Shown here in pieces: positions 9,001 to 17,902 of a stretch of DNA of 55,818 nt. The number at the start of each line of letters is the position of its first letter. Position 1 is the first letter of the stretch. The stretch is from assembly GCA_026991135.1 (NCBI GenBank), contig JALXCD010000095.1, positions 1 to 55,818 on the forward strand, in the 5' to 3' direction. The position numbers and the translations under genes were made by a program. The DNA comes from Deltaproteobacteria bacterium. GTDB lineage: Bacteria; Desulfobacterota; Dissulfuribacteria; Dissulfuribacterales; QOAL01. Below the pieces are notes generated by a model. That model did no database searches and had not been told where the DNA came from. It saw only the letters and a list, made by a program, of their open reading frames with translations.

Positions 9001-11257
9001 CCTCCCTAAGGGTCATGTTCAAAAAATCATGTATGTTTTTCCCCTTATGCTCTATCAAAAGGGCCTTTTCCCCAAATCTTTTCCCCTTGCATGCCGGGCA
9101 GGTAAGCATCATGTCAGGCAAAAACTGCATCTCCACCAATTCGTAACCCTGGCCCTTGCATTCAGGGCATCTTCCTCCATCCACATTCAATGAAAAAAAG
9201 CCAGGGGTTAAGGAAAGGGCCCTTGCGGCCTCCTCCTTAGAAAGGATTTTTCTTATTGGGTCAAGTATCTTTAAATACGTGCCAGGGCAGGCCCTTGGTG
9301 TCTTTGTTATGGGCTCTTGGTTAATAAAAACTATTTTCTCAAAGTAATTTTCCCCTACAATCTCATCAAATTTTCCAACTTGCTGGGCCGGAAGCCCCTT
9401 TTTTCTTAAAAGGCCCCCGTAGAGACAGGTTTCGATAAGGGTGGATTTGCCAGAGCCAGATACGCCGCAAACACAGGTTATTGCGCCAACAGGAAACCTG
9501 CAGTCAACTGACTTTAGGTTATTCTCCCTTGCACCCTTAATTACTAAAAAGTCCTTAAAATCCCCTTTTGTCTTCCTTAAGAAGGTATTTGGTAAATGGT
9601 CATCCTTTTTATCCTCTTCATCCTTTACCAAATAACCCCCTTCCTTGCCTGAGCCTGGACCAAGGCCAATTATCATATCAGCCCCCCTTTTTAAAAAGGG
9701 GTCGTTTTCAACCATAAGGACCGTATTTTTTGCCTCTTTTAGCCCTGAAATGACTCCAGAGAGTCCCTCTATGTCCCTTGGATGAAGGCCACTTGAGGGT
9801 TCATCAAGGCAGTAAAGGGTCTCTGAAAGCCTTGTGGACACACCCTTTGAAAGGCAAAGCCTAGAAAGCTCACCTCCTGAAAGCGTCCTTGAGGCCCTTT
9901 CAAGTGTAAGATAGGTTAAGCCTGCACCCTTTATGGTCTTTAACCTTGTCTTAAGGTCAAAAAGGAGATTTTCTGATGCCTTGTTAAGCTTTATCTCCCT
10001 TTCAAGCCCTTCACACCAGGATATGGCTTCATGGATGTTGAATCTGTAAAATTCCCCAATATGAATCCCATATAATCTAAAGGAGCGAGCCATTTCATTA
10101 AATCTGGTCCCGTCACATGAAGGGCACCTTTTATAGGCCCTATATCTTGAAAGGAGTATGCGGATGTGGGCCTTGTACCTTTTGGTCTCAAGCCAGTCAA
10201 AAATCTCCTTTATTCCATACCAGTCACCTCTTCCAAAGATAATGGCATCCCTTTGCTCCTCGGTCAGTCCCTTCCAAGGTCGATCAAGGGGAATGCCCTC
10301 TTCAATGCAAAAATCAAATAAAATCTCCTTTTCTTCCGGCCAGTTTTCTAAGGGCCTTATTGCACCGTCTTCAAGGCTTAGGGCCTTATTGGGGATAACA
10401 AGGTCCCAGTCGATTTCAATGACCCTTCCAAAACCACTGCAGGTGGGGCATGCCCCTTTAGGGCTGTTAAAAGAAAAAAGAAGTGGACTAGTCCTTTTGG
10501 GCTGGTATTTGCATTTTGGACAGGTCCAGTTGCTGAAAAATTCAATGTTTTTTCCATCAATTAAAAGAGAGATCTTTCCATTTCCCAGATTAAAACCTGT
10601 TTCAACAGCCTCCCTTACCCTTTCTAACCTTATCTCCTTTAAAGAAAATCTTTCAATTACAAGAAAAAGTTCCTTTTCTTGGGAAAGCTCGTGCCAGAAT
10701 CCATCAATAAATGAAAGGTCAATGGTTTTTCCCTTGTAAATTGCCCTTTGAAAGCCCTGTTCCCTAAAGGCCGGAAGTCTATCTGAGGAGGTATTAATGG
10801 CAATAATTGCCCTTTTTACCCCTGATTTTTGGGCATCGAGCATCCTTTTAAAACAGTCTTCAGCACTGTCTTTTCTAAGAGAGATTTTGCACTTGGGACA
10901 AAAGGGAATGGCATTTTTAAAAAAGAGCATCCTTACTGGATATGTGATCTCAGAAAGGGTGGCAACGGTTGATCTTGAGTTTTTTACAGGGTTTGCCTGA
11001 GAGATGGCAATTGCCGCTGGCAGGTTTTTAATCTCCCTTATTTTGGGCCGCGGAAGCCTTTCAAGAAACTGCCTAGCATAGGGAGAAAAGGTCTCTATGT
11101 ATCTTCTTTGGGATTCTGCATAGATGGTATCAAAGACAAGGGTCGATTTTCCTGCACCAGAAGGCCCGCTAACACATATTATGCTATTTAATGGAATCTC
11201 AAGGTCTAGGTCCTTAAGATTGTGTTCCTTTGCACCTTTTATAACCAGATTTTTCAT
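6014..11257 (-). CDS. uvrA: Double-length excinuclease ABC subunit A (two tandem UvrA units)
   Basis: UvrA is the damage-recognition ATPase of nucleotide excision repair. A normal UvrA is about 940 residues; this one is 1747 and contains two complete UvrA-like units joined near residue 915. Four ABC ATPase sites are visible. Walker A sites are GPSGAGKST (~31), GVSGSGKST (~597), GVSGSGKSS (~945) and GVSGSGKTT (~1436). Signatures are LSGGELSR (~456), then LSGGEAQR at ~785, ~1282 and ~1616. Walker B sites include [11 protein letters not shown] and [11 protein letters not shown]. CxxC zinc-finger pairs recur in both halves. The first signature motif diverges from the other three. A fused UvrA of this size is known from chlamydiae and occurs in other lineages. 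It probably acts as a single-chain equivalent of the UvrA dimer, which is an inference. Confidence 0.95.
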   Translation of the reverse strand: MKNLVIKGAKEHNLKDLDLEIPLNSIICVSGPSGAGKSTLVFDTIYAESQRRYIETFSPYARQFLERLPRPKIREIKNLPAAIAISQANPVKNSRSTVATLSEITYPVRMLFFKNAIPFCPKCKISLRKDSAEDCFKRMLDAQKSGVKRAIIAINTSSDRLPAFREQGFQRAIYKGKTIDLSFIDGFWHELSQEKELFLVIERFSLKEIRLERVREAVETGFNLGNGKISLLIDGKNIEFFSNWTCPKCKYQPKRTSPLLFSFNSPKGACPTCSGFGRVIEIDWDLVIPNKALSLEDGAIRPLENWPEEKEILFDFCIEEGIPLDRPWKGLTEEQRDAIIFGRGDWYGIKEIFDWLETKRYKAHIRILLSRYRAYKRCPSCDGTRFNEMARSFRLYGIHIGEFYRFNIHEAISWCEGLEREIKLNKASENLLFDLKTRLKTIKGAGLTYLTLERASRTLSGGELSRLCLSKGVSTRLSETLYCLDEPSSGLHPRDIEGLSGVISGLKEAKNTVLMVENDPFLKRGADMIIGLGPGSGKEGGYLVKDEEDKKDDHLPNTFLRKTKGDFKDFLVIKGARENNLKSVDCRFPVGAITCVCGVSGSGKSTLIETCLYGGLLRKKGLPAQQVGKFDEIVGENYFEKIVFINQEPITKTPRACPGTYLKILDPIRKILSKEEAARALSLTPGFFSLNVDGGRCPECKGQGYELVEMQFLPDMMLTCPACKGKRFGEKALLIEHKGKNIHDFLNMTLREVGEFFKDEKSIQRAISPALGLGLSHLLLGQPLNTLSGGEAQRLKISKGLLMGKGGERTLFIIDEPTKGLHPREIRGLLKELERLRGLGNTIVVVEHDLSVIARSDWVIELGPEGGERGGRVLYEGPPYNLLRIDTPTSRFFKRKKEEPVKGPVSPNRSIQKEIKRDVIKIRGARHHNLKSINIDIPKGRFVVITGVSGSGKSSLAFDLIFKEAQRRYLESLPSYMKQFVRLFERFDVDEIEGLSPSVAIEQKNSRGSPMSTVATLSEVAHYMRLCFSNLSSPFCPKCKKEMKRVPKEKIIETARMLLSKGDARIIVPRIKNRKGWHQEEIKRGFGIGAEEVRVDGRFFKKGESVPLSRYREHTIDWVFGPFKRDHKGLSGEDISRFLTLGSGEFFIEKDGEEIPLSTRYFCKTCLISLPSPDPLLFSFHTKSGRCPQCLGLGTQDDGSPCDLCNGSRLSKEALFWKIDGKNISDIFSMEINEALTFFKRLLKGDFSEKRELSRLLFEEIIFRLKTMNELGLGYLSLDRSGESLSGGEAQRIRLSSQMASSLTGLTIVLDEPTIGLHPADNRRLINSLKRLSTLGNSVIVVEHDEDTIREGDFIVDLGPGGGKEGGEVIFSGDFKGLLRCKESKTARAFLAPIKREKGVTFGKEIKWLEVKSISENNLKDIDIKIPLNSLTFITGVSGSGKTTLLERVLARIKGKEDIKVGRILGADEIKTIYEIDHSPIGRTPRSCPATFVGLFSEIRHLFSRTPLARMNGLNASHFSFNTKEGMCPGCKGQGVIRQKLGLLPDVLTTCEVCLGKRFNEKSLGCTWKGLNISDVLSLTVNEALEHFRAIPGIRKRLEALRDLGLGYLTLGQQSPTLSGGEAQRIKIAKELSKGEGAKKLYLLDEPSVGLHFEDVKRLSDCLKRLVDLGNTVVVVEHNLALISRAQWIIDLGPGGGRFGGKLLYQGPLEGLLEKGTKTGRALKEYLEQKSLKFGNIPKSRTCKEKV

Positions 11258-11399
11258 TTTAAAAACAATGTAAATGGGCTAACAAAAAATATAATAATAA
11301 ACCTTATTCCCTCAAATAGGCCTTGATTCTTTTTAGAACAGCTTGCCCATATTTTTATCATGCGGTAGATTTTTGAAAAATCCTATTGGAGAGAAATAG

Positions 11400-12230
11400 A
11401 TGTCAGCAAAGGTAAGGGCAATTGTCACAACCGGATATGGGACAAACTGCGAGATGGAAATGGCCCATGCCTGCAAGGTTGCAGGGGCAGATGTGGTGGA
11501 TATAGTCCATCTAAGCGATATATTGGACGGGACCTTTAAGATAACCGACTATCATTTTTTGAATCTACCAGGAGGCTTTCTGGATGGAGATAACCTGGGG
11601 GCTGCCCAGGCCGGGGCCCATAGGCTTAAATATGCCAGGATAAAGGGAACGGGCCAAAGGCTCTTGGACCAGATACTTGAGTTTGTGGAAAATGGAGGGA
11701 TCATACTTGGAGTATGTAATGGCTTTCAGCTTATGGTAAAGACAGGTCTTTTGCCAGGCCTTGAAAAGGATTATGAAAACAGAGTGGTTAGCCTCACTTA
11801 TAACGATTCAGGAAGATTTGAAGACAGGTGGGTTACACTTAAGGCAAACCCCTCTTCTCCTTGCATATTTACAAAGGGGATAGATACCATTGAACTTCCA
11901 ATAAGGCATGGTGAAGGTAAGTTTGTTGGCCTAAATAATGAAGTGATTGATACCATCAGGGTTTCAAATCTCATAGCCCTTCAGTATGTTCATCCAGAGA
12001 CAAAGGAGCCAACAGAGGAGTATCCCTATAATCCCAACGGCTCTGTCCTTTCCATAGCAGGCATTTGTGACCCAACAGGAAGATTGATGGGCCTTATGCC
12101 ACATCCTGAGGGTTTTCATCATTTCACAAATCATCCCCAGTGGACCAGGAGATTTTGGGATCAGGAAGAAGGTGCAGGCATAGGCCTTTTTAGAAACGGT
12201 ATAGAATATATAAGGCGAAATTGCCTGTAG
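11400..12230 (+). CDS. purQ: Phosphoribosylformylglycinamidine synthase, glutamine amidotransferase subunit
   Basis: This class I glutamine amidotransferase supplies ammonia to PurL in the fourth step of purine synthesis. The 276-residue product has the nucleophile motif LGVCNGFQ, the oxyanion segment NLPGGF and the catalytic His-Glu of MPHPEGF near the C-terminus. It is slightly longer than the ~225-residue Bacillus-type PurQ and resembles the longer stand-alone form. No purL or purS is in the window. The start is the ATG at 11400, preceded by GGAGAGAAA. The following tatC-like gene begins 11 bases after its stop. Confidence 0.88.
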   Translation: MSAKVRAIVTTGYGTNCEMEMAHACKVAGADVVDIVHLSDILDGTFKITDYHFLNLPGGFLDGDNLGAAQAGAHRLKYARIKGTGQRLLDQILEFVENGGIILGVCNGFQLMVKTGLLPGLEKDYENRVVSLTYNDSGRFEDRWVTLKANPSSPCIFTKGIDTIELPIRHGEGKFVGLNNEVIDTIRVSNLIALQYVHPETKEPTEEYPYNPNGSVLSIAGICDPTGRLMGLMPHPEGFHHFTNHPQWTRRFWDQEEGAGIGLFRNGIEYIRRNCL

Positions 12231-12241
12231 GCCCTAAAAAT

Positions 12242-12985
12242 ATGGTTCAAGAGGCCGCCTTTAATAATGAGGCTGGTGAGACATCCAGAGAGGATACACC
12301 AGCAAGAAAGATTGCCCTTTTTCTCTATAGATTTAGGCGATTTCTCTTTGAAATAGTTACACTTTTCCTTGTCCTAACCTTTTTTTTCTATTGGTATGCC
12401 CCTGATATCTTGATTTTTCTTCAATTGGAGCTTGATCAAAAGCTTGCCTTTTTTGGGGTCATGGAGCCCATAATTGCCCTTATAAAGATCGCAAGCACCT
12501 GTAGTATTGCCATACTTATGCCCCTTATCCTTTGGAGAATAGCACAGGTCCTGGTGGAGGCCTTTGGATTAAAAAAAAGGGCAGGGGTATTAATGGTCCT
12601 AACCGCCTTGGTACTTTTTTATTCAGGTGTATTGTTCTGTTTTTTTATTACCCTTCCCTTTGGGATAAATTTTCTTTTAAGCTATCAGTCCCAGGCCGTA
12701 AAACCTGTAATAAGCGTAGGGAAGTTTGTAAATTTTGTTGGCCTTTTTTTATTAGGTTTCGGTATTATCTTTGAACTTCCCCTTATAATGACATTGACAT
12801 GCAAGTTGGGCCTATGCAGTTATAAAATGTTTCAAGGGGGAAGAAGATATGCCATCTTGATAATTGCAATTCTTGCAGCCATTTTGACTCCAACCCCTGA
12901 TGTAATAAATATGTCCCTTATGGGCATTCCCCTTTATCTCCTCTATGAACTGGGGATATTGGTAGCGCGTTTAAGCTCAAAATAG
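12242..12985 (+). CDS. Divergent TatC-family protein
   Basis: The 247-residue product has six predicted membrane spans and TatC-like segments (GFGIIFELPLIM and ILTPTPDVINMSLMGIPLYLLYELGI), so it belongs to the twin-arginine translocase TatC family. It lacks hallmark residues. The N-terminal (H)LxELRxR motif is replaced by FLYRFRRF, and the first cytoplasmic loop has no P-x3-YQ-x-W...Y-x2-E motif, with GLKKRA where the conserved Glu should be. These residues bind the Tat signal peptide. A canonical tatC is present at 25181-25879. The start chosen is ATG 12242; a TTG at 12221 would overlap purQ. Its role could be an accessory or specialised translocase subunit. Confidence 0.75.
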   Translation: MVQEAAFNNEAGETSREDTPARKIALFLYRFRRFLFEIVTLFLVLTFFFYWYAPDILIFLQLELDQKLAFFGVMEPIIALIKIASTCSIAILMPLILWRIAQVLVEAFGLKKRAGVLMVLTALVLFYSGVLFCFFITLPFGINFLLSYQSQAVKPVISVGKFVNFVGLFLLGFGIIFELPLIMTLTCKLGLCSYKMFQGGRRYAILIIAILAAILTPTPDVINMSLMGIPLYLLYELGILVARLSSK

Positions 12986-13010
12986 ACCTTTCTTTTAATG
13001 CCCTTACCTT

Positions 13011-13041
13011 TTTATATTTAGGGAAAATATAAATTTTATTT
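13011..13041 (+). terminator. AT-only hairpin with T-rich tail after the tatC-like gene
   Basis: TTTATATTT (13011-13019) and AAATATAAA (13025-13033) form a perfect 9-bp stem around AGGGA, followed by TTTTATTT. The stem contains no G-C pair, so this would be a weak terminator at best. Confidence 0.35.
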
Positions 13042-13065
13042 GCTCAAAAAGTGAAGAACCCTTAC

Positions 13066-13093
13066 TTGACAATAGTATTTTAAAACATATATT
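13066..13093 (+). promoter_or_regulatory. Sigma70-type promoter of the yceD-rpmF-fab operon
   Basis: A perfect TTGACA (13066-13071) is separated by 16 bases from TATATT (13088-13093), which differs from the -10 consensus at one position. Transcription would start near 13100, about 55 bases before the yceD start. It is one of the best-matching promoters in the window and fits constitutive expression of ribosome and lipid synthesis genes. Confidence 0.7.
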
Positions 13094-13154
13094 GTGACAT
13101 TTCTAAAAAAATTTTTTGAGTTATACTACTGCCAAAGGGCGAAATAAGAAGTTT

Positions 13155-13691
13155 ATGCAGACGCAAACTCATATTCAGGTATCAGATATCCCTGAAGAGG
13201 GGCTTTTTCTAAATTTTTTGGAGCTTTCTTCTCTCCTTCCAGGGGTAGATGAATATACCAAAATAACAAGTGCTAAAGGCAGGCTAGAGATACATAAAAA
13301 GGCCCAGGATGTTGAGATAATCGGTCATGTGGAGGCCAAGGTTAATCTCACCTGTGATAGATGCCTAAATCACTTTGAAAGGAAATTTGAGGCAGATTTT
13401 TTCTATCTCCTTCAGCCCAGGGAAGAATTTGGAAGAGGGCTAAAGGAAGAACATCAACTTACCAGCGACGATATAGACGTCTATTGGTATGAAGAGGGGC
13501 TCATAAAGGGGGAGGAGCTTTTTAGGGAGCAAATACTCCTTCAGTTACCCATGAGGATAATTTGTAGAAAGGATTGCAAAGGGCTTTGCCCTACTTGTGG
13601 AAAGGACTTGAATAAAGGAAAATGCAATTGTCAAGATGACCACAGTGACAGTCCCTTTGCAGTTCTTTCAAAATTAAAGGTTGCAAGCTGA
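13155..13691 (+). CDS. yceD: DUF177/YceD family protein (large-subunit rRNA accumulation protein)
   Basis: The 178-residue product belongs to the YceD/DUF177 family, which nearly always precedes rpmF and is needed for normal 23S rRNA levels in several bacteria. Two CxxC pairs are visible: CDRC in the middle, and CPTCGKDLNKGKCNC near the C-terminus, preceded by CRKDCKGLC. This is typical of family members with a zinc site. The start is ATG 13155 (MQTQTHIQ). An in-frame TTG at 13116 would begin inside the probable 5' leader. It is the first gene of the long operon, with rpmF 27 bases downstream. Confidence 0.88.
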   Translation: MQTQTHIQVSDIPEEGLFLNFLELSSLLPGVDEYTKITSAKGRLEIHKKAQDVEIIGHVEAKVNLTCDRCLNHFERKFEADFFYLLQPREEFGRGLKEEHQLTSDDIDVYWYEEGLIKGEELFREQILLQLPMRIICRKDCKGLCPTCGKDLNKGKCNCQDDHSDSPFAVLSKLKVAS

Positions 13692-13718
13692 AAATAATTA
13701 ATTTGGAGGCAAATAAAA

Positions 13719-13901
13719 ATGGCTGTACCAAAGAGAAAGGTATCTAGGGCAAGGCGTGGTAATCGTCGTTCACATGATGCCCTCAGAAAACCAGCAGTAT
13801 CAATGTGTCCTAACTGTGCATCTCCCAAGGCGCCACACAGGATCTGTCCAAGTTGCGGCACATACAAAGGGAAATCCTTTAATAAAGAGGACGAAGAATA
13901 G
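13719..13901 (+). CDS. rpmF: Ribosomal protein bL32
   Basis: The 60-residue product has the conserved L32 N-terminus (MAVPKRKVSRARRGNRRSH) and a complete zinc-ribbon CPNC...CPSC. It is thus the zinc-containing C+ form. A strong ribosome binding site (TTGGAGG) precedes the ATG. It lies between yceD and plsX, the usual bacterial arrangement. Confidence 0.97.
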   Translation: MAVPKRKVSRARRGNRRSHDALRKPAVSMCPNCASPKAPHRICPSCGTYKGKSFNKEDEE

Positions 13902-13907
13902 AAAGAG

Positions 13908-14915
13908 ATGGCTGTAGCCCTTGATGCAATGGGCGGAGATAGGGGGCCTGGCCCCCTTGTAGAAGGGGCTGTAGAGGCTGCACGGGATTTTGGTATTGAA
14001 GTAATCCTTGTAGGGGATAAACTCATCCTTGAAAGGGAACTTGAACGGTTTAAGGCGCATGATCTTCCTATCCATATTCAACATGCTTCCCAGGTTGTGG
14101 ATATGGCCGAAGCCCCGTCTGAAGCTCTCAGGAGGAAAAAGGATTCCTCCATTCGTGTTGCCTTTAATCTAGTCAAGGAAGGTAAGGCCCAGGGGGTGGT
14201 TAGCGCTGGAAATTCTGGTGCCACCCTGGCAACGGCCATGTTTGTCCTTGGAAGAGTAAAAGGCATTAGGCCGGCCATTGCTACCCTGATTCCGACCTTA
14301 AAAGAGCCCGGTCTTATGATAGATGTAGGGGCCAATGTGGATTGTAAGCCCCACCACCTGCTTCAGTTTGGAATAATGGGCTCTCTTTTTGTAAAGGAGT
14401 TTTTGAAAAAGTCTTCTCCCCGAATTGGCCTTTTAAGCATCGGTGAAGAGGACAGTAAAGGAAATCAGCAAGTAAAAAAGGCCTATGACTTTCTAGCAGC
14501 GGCAGATTTGAATTTTGTTGGAAATGTAGAAGGCAGGGATGTATTTAAGGGTGATGTTGACGTAATTGTCTGTGACGGATTTGTTGGAAACATTTGTCTA
14601 AAGCTCAGTGAAGGCCTGGCAGAGACGGTTCTTACCATGCTAAAGAATGAGATCGAGGGGAATCTATTAGCTGTAATGGGATACGGCCTTGCAAAAAAGG
14701 CCTTTAGGCGTTTTAAACAAAGGGTGGATTATTCAGAATATGGAGGGGCTCCACTTCTGGGTGTAAAGGGGACGGTGATTATTTGTCATGGGAGGTCAGG
14801 TCCAAGGGCCCTTAAAAATGCCTTAAGGGTTGCAGATAACCTGGCAACCTTAAATCTCTCTGAAAAACTTCAGATCTCCATCTCAGAGCGAAAGGATTTT
14901 CTGAGGATTGTTTAA
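13908..14915 (+). CDS. plsX: Phosphate acyltransferase PlsX
   Basis: PlsX converts acyl-ACP to acyl-phosphate, the first step of phospholipid synthesis in the PlsX/PlsY pathway. The 335-residue product starts with the family signature VALDAMGGDRGP. It also has SAGNSGA, DVGANVDCKP and VCDGFVGNICLK, all conserved in PlsX. The length is normal. The gene starts 6 bases after rpmF, and its end lies close to the fabH start. It acts as a peripheral membrane enzyme. Confidence 0.96.
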   Translation: MAVALDAMGGDRGPGPLVEGAVEAARDFGIEVILVGDKLILERELERFKAHDLPIHIQHASQVVDMAEAPSEALRRKKDSSIRVAFNLVKEGKAQGVVSAGNSGATLATAMFVLGRVKGIRPAIATLIPTLKEPGLMIDVGANVDCKPHHLLQFGIMGSLFVKEFLKKSSPRIGLLSIGEEDSKGNQQVKKAYDFLAAADLNFVGNVEGRDVFKGDVDVIVCDGFVGNICLKLSEGLAETVLTMLKNEIEGNLLAVMGYGLAKKAFRRFKQRVDYSEYGGAPLLGVKGTVIICHGRSGPRALKNALRVADNLATLNLSEKLQISISERKDFLRIV

Positions 14916-14925
14916 TTCCAAGCAA

Positions 14926-15909
14926 ATGTGTCCAAGATCCAGGATAATCGGCACTGGCTCTTTTGTGCCAGAAAAGGTCCTTACAAATAAGGACCTTGAA
15001 TCCATGATAGATACCAGTGATGAATGGATTACAACAAGAACAGGCATAAAGGAAAGACACATTGCAGCAGAAGGCGAAAACAATTCAGACCTTGCCATTT
15101 TGGCCTCAAAAAGGGCCCTTGAAATGGCAGGAATAGATGGCAAGGACCTTGATCTTATAATTGTAGGTACTCTGACACCTGATATGCCAATGCCGTCTGT
15201 GGCATGTCTCGTCCAGTTTGCCCTTGGTGCCAAAAAAGCAGGTGCAATGGATGTTTCAGCCACCTGTTCCGGGTTTCTCTACAGCCTTTCCATTGCAGAT
15301 AAGTTTGTAAGAGTAAATCCTCAAATGAAGATCCTTGTTATTGGAAGCGAGGTCCTTTCAAGACGGGTTAACTGGCAGGACAGGACAACCTGTGTCCTTT
15401 TTGGTGATGGGGCAGGGGCGGCAGTTGTCACAGGTGGAGATGGAAACGGGGGTATAATATCCACACATCTTCATGCAGACGGCTCTGTTTGGGAACTATT
15501 GACAATAAGAGGGCTTGGAACCAAGTATCCAATTGACCAGGAGATACTTTCAAAGGGCTGGCAGTATATTGAGATGCAAGGAAGGGATGTTTTTAAACAT
15601 GCAGTCCGCGCCCTTGAGTCAGTGACAAACGAAGCCTTAAAGGCAGCTGGCTGGGAAAGGCCAGACCTTGACCTTTTGATTGCCCATCAGGCAAATATCA
15701 GGATACTGGAATATTTAAGGGAAAGGCTTGAACTTCCAAGGGACAAGGTCTTTATCAATATCCACAAGTATGGTAATACCTCAGCGGCAAGTGTTCCCAT
15801 AGCACTTGATGAGGCCAATAGATCCGGGAGACTCAAAAGGGGAGACAAGGTCTTGATGATCTCCTTTGGAGGAGGGTTTACCTGGGCAGGTGTTACCATG
15901 GAGTGGTAG
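14926..15909 (+). CDS. fabH: Beta-ketoacyl-ACP synthase III
   Basis: FabH starts fatty acid elongation by condensing an acyl-CoA with malonyl-ACP. With the ATG at 14926 the product has 327 residues and the full catalytic triad: C114 in SATCSGF, H254 in IAHQAN and N284 in YGNTSAAS. The alternative TTG at 14908 would overlap plsX and adds six residues before the conserved RIIGTGS strand. Neither start has a strong ribosome binding site, which suggests coupling to plsX. fabD, normally nearby, is absent from this cluster. Confidence 0.94.
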   Translation: MCPRSRIIGTGSFVPEKVLTNKDLESMIDTSDEWITTRTGIKERHIAAEGENNSDLAILASKRALEMAGIDGKDLDLIIVGTLTPDMPMPSVACLVQFALGAKKAGAMDVSATCSGFLYSLSIADKFVRVNPQMKILVIGSEVLSRRVNWQDRTTCVLFGDGAGAAVVTGGDGNGGIISTHLHADGSVWELLTIRGLGTKYPIDQEILSKGWQYIEMQGRDVFKHAVRALESVTNEALKAAGWERPDLDLLIAHQANIRILEYLRERLELPRDKVFINIHKYGNTSAASVPIALDEANRSGRLKRGDKVLMISFGGGFTWAGVTMEW

Positions 15910-15945
15910 CAGCCAAAAGTTTAGAGGGGAAAGAGAGGGCATCTC

Positions 15946-17109
15946 ATGGCAAAGGTTAACTATTTTTTGACAGAAGAGCAGCAAATGATTGTGGATCTTG
16001 CCCACCAGATCGCTGTTGAAAAGATTATACCGGTCAGGGCAAGGCTGGATGAGATAGAGGAATTCCCATGGGACATCATGAAGGATCTTGCCCAGGCAGA
16101 CCTTTTTGGTCTTTATATTCCTGAGGAATACGGAGGACTAGGCGGAGGGTGTTTTGAAAACTGCCTTGCTGTGGAACAACTTGCCTATGGATGTATTGCA
16201 GTAACCACAACCTTTGCAGCAAGTGCCCTTGGGGCCTATCCTATCGTCCTATTTGGAAATGAGGAGCAAAAGGAAAGGTATCTTTCAGATATTGCTTCTG
16301 GAAGACGTCTTGCCGCCTTTGGTCTTACAGAGGCTGGAGCGGGAAGTGATGCAGCAGGGATTAAAACCACTGCAGTAGAGGACGGAGACTATTGGGTTTT
16401 AAATGGCACTAAGCAGTGGATAACAAATGGTGGAGAGGCAGAGGTCTATACCATAATCGCCCTTACTGATAAAAATAAAGGTGCTAGAGGTGCTTCGGCC
16501 TTCATAGTGGAAAAGGGGGACGAGGGCTTCAGCTTCGGAAAGAAGGAGAAAAAGATGGGGCTTAGGGCCTCTGCCACAAGGGAGCTTATTTTCAGTGACT
16601 GTCGCATTCCAAAGGATAGACTCCTTGGGCGAAGGGGGGCAGGTTTTATAATAGCCATGAAGACCCTGGATCTTGCCCGCCCTGGGATCGGCGCCATTGC
16701 CGTTGGCCTTTCCCAGGCTGCCCTTGATGAGTCAGTAAATTATGCAAGACAGAGGGTCCAATTTGGCCAGCCCATCATATCTTTTCAGGCAATTCAGCAC
16801 ATGCTGGCAGATATGGCCACCCAAATTGAGGCATCTAGGGCCCTGGTCTATGCCATCGCAAGGACAATAGATGCAGGGGAAAAGGACATTTCAAAGCTTT
16901 CTGCAATGGCAAAGCTCTTTCCAACCGATGTGGCCATGAAGGTCACAACAGATGCCGTTCAGATACTTGGAGGCTATGGATATATGAAAGAATATCCGGT
17001 AGAAAAGATGATGAGAGACGCCAAGATACTTCAAATTTATGAGGGCACCAATCAGATCCAGAGAAATGTGATTGGCCAGGCCCTAAACAAGGAATATGCC
17101 AGAAGATAA
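15946..17109 (+). CDS. Acyl-CoA dehydrogenase
   Basis: This FAD-dependent acyl-CoA dehydrogenase is 387 residues long. Visible features are the N-terminal helical domain, the LTEAGAGSDAAG substrate/FAD segment, WITNGG, the C-terminal FAD contact QILGGYGYMKEYPVEK and the catalytic Glu of YEGTNQIQR (E366). That Glu position marks it as a short- or medium-chain type. It oxidises acyl-CoA to enoyl-CoA with ETF as partner, or the reverse. It is immediately followed by etfB and etfA. Its placement inside a fatty-acid synthesis operon is unusual. The substrate is unknown. Confidence 0.93.
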   Translation: MAKVNYFLTEEQQMIVDLAHQIAVEKIIPVRARLDEIEEFPWDIMKDLAQADLFGLYIPEEYGGLGGGCFENCLAVEQLAYGCIAVTTTFAASALGAYPIVLFGNEEQKERYLSDIASGRRLAAFGLTEAGAGSDAAGIKTTAVEDGDYWVLNGTKQWITNGGEAEVYTIIALTDKNKGARGASAFIVEKGDEGFSFGKKEKKMGLRASATRELIFSDCRIPKDRLLGRRGAGFIIAMKTLDLARPGIGAIAVGLSQAALDESVNYARQRVQFGQPIISFQAIQHMLADMATQIEASRALVYAIARTIDAGEKDISKLSAMAKLFPTDVAMKVTTDAVQILGGYGYMKEYPVEKMMRDAKILQIYEGTNQIQRNVIGQALNKEYARR

Positions 17110-17113
17110 GGTC

Positions 17114-17902
17114 ATGAATATTGTAGTTTGCATCAAACAGGTGCCAGACGCAGAGAGCGTCAAATGGGATCATAAGACAGGAACTCTCATAAGAGACGGG
17201 GTAAAAAGCGTAATAAATCCCTTTGACTATCATGCCATAGAGGCGGCCTTGACCCTGAAGGATGAACTTGGAGCAAAGGTCACTGCCGTAACCATGGGGC
17301 CTCCACAGGCCGAAGAGGCCATAAGAGAGGCCATGTCCATGGGGGTAGATGAAGGGGTAGTGGTATCAGACAGGGCCTTTGCAGGCTCTGACACCCTGGC
17401 CACCACCTATACCCTTTCAAGGGCCATTAAAAGGCTTGGGGATGTGCATGCGGTCTTTTGCGGAAAACAGGCCATTGACGGCGATACTGCCCAGGTTGGG
17501 CCAGGGCTTGCAGTTCGTCTTGGAATCCCCTGTGTTACCTATGTATCGGAAATGGAAGTTATTAATGGCGGTAAAGGCCTTAGATTAAAAAGGCTGAAGG
17601 AAGACGGCTTTGATATGGTGGAGGTGGACTTTCCGGTCCTTGTGACCACCTTGTCAACTCTAAATACCCCCAGGGTTCCTTCTTTAAAGGCAAAGATGAA
17701 GGCAAAAAGGGCAAAGATTCCTGTTTGGACCGCCGGCGATATAGGGGCAGATAAAAAAAGGATAGGGCTTAACGGCTCTCCCACTAAGGTCCATTCCACC
17801 TACATACCAAAGTTTGAGGCCAAAAGGGAGTTTTTGGAGGGAAGCCCAGAAGAGCAGGTGGATGCCCTAATTAAGAGACTTAAAGAGGCAGGTGTCATTT
17901 GA
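17114..17902 (+). CDS. etfB: Electron transfer flavoprotein beta subunit
   Basis: The 262-residue product begins NIVVCIKQVPD and contains FCGKQAIDGDTAQVGPGLA, the ETF-beta signature and nucleotide-binding region. It pairs with EtfA to carry electrons between the acyl-CoA dehydrogenase and another carrier. The start is ATG 17114, preceded by AAGG; an in-frame ATG at 17096 lies inside the preceding gene. The stop TGA overlaps the etfA ATG (TGATG), so the subunits are translationally coupled. Confidence 0.95.
   Translation: MNIVVCIKQVPDAESVKWDHKTGTLIRDGVKSVINPFDYHAIEAALTLKDELGAKVTAVTMGPPQAEEAIREAMSMGVDEGVVVSDRAFAGSDTLATTYTLSRAIKRLGDVHAVFCGKQAIDGDTAQVGPGLAVRLGIPCVTYVSEMEVINGGKGLRLKRLKEDGFDMVEVDFPVLVTTLSTLNTPRVPSLKAKMKAKRAKIPVWTAGDIGADKKRIGLNGSPTKVHSTYIPKFEAKREFLEGSPEEQVDALIKRLKEAGVI

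Noticed and set aside
10158-10739. 193-codon plus-strand open frame opposite uvrA
   Set aside because: The uvrA frame on the other strand is fully conserved. Several other long antisense frames in uvrA have the same explanation (low stop frequency on the complement of its codons).
6014-11257. Two adjacent uvrA genes wrongly merged by an assembly error
   Set aside because: The junction near residue 915 is a continuous reading frame with a plausible linker and no stop, and fused UvrA proteins of this size are known.
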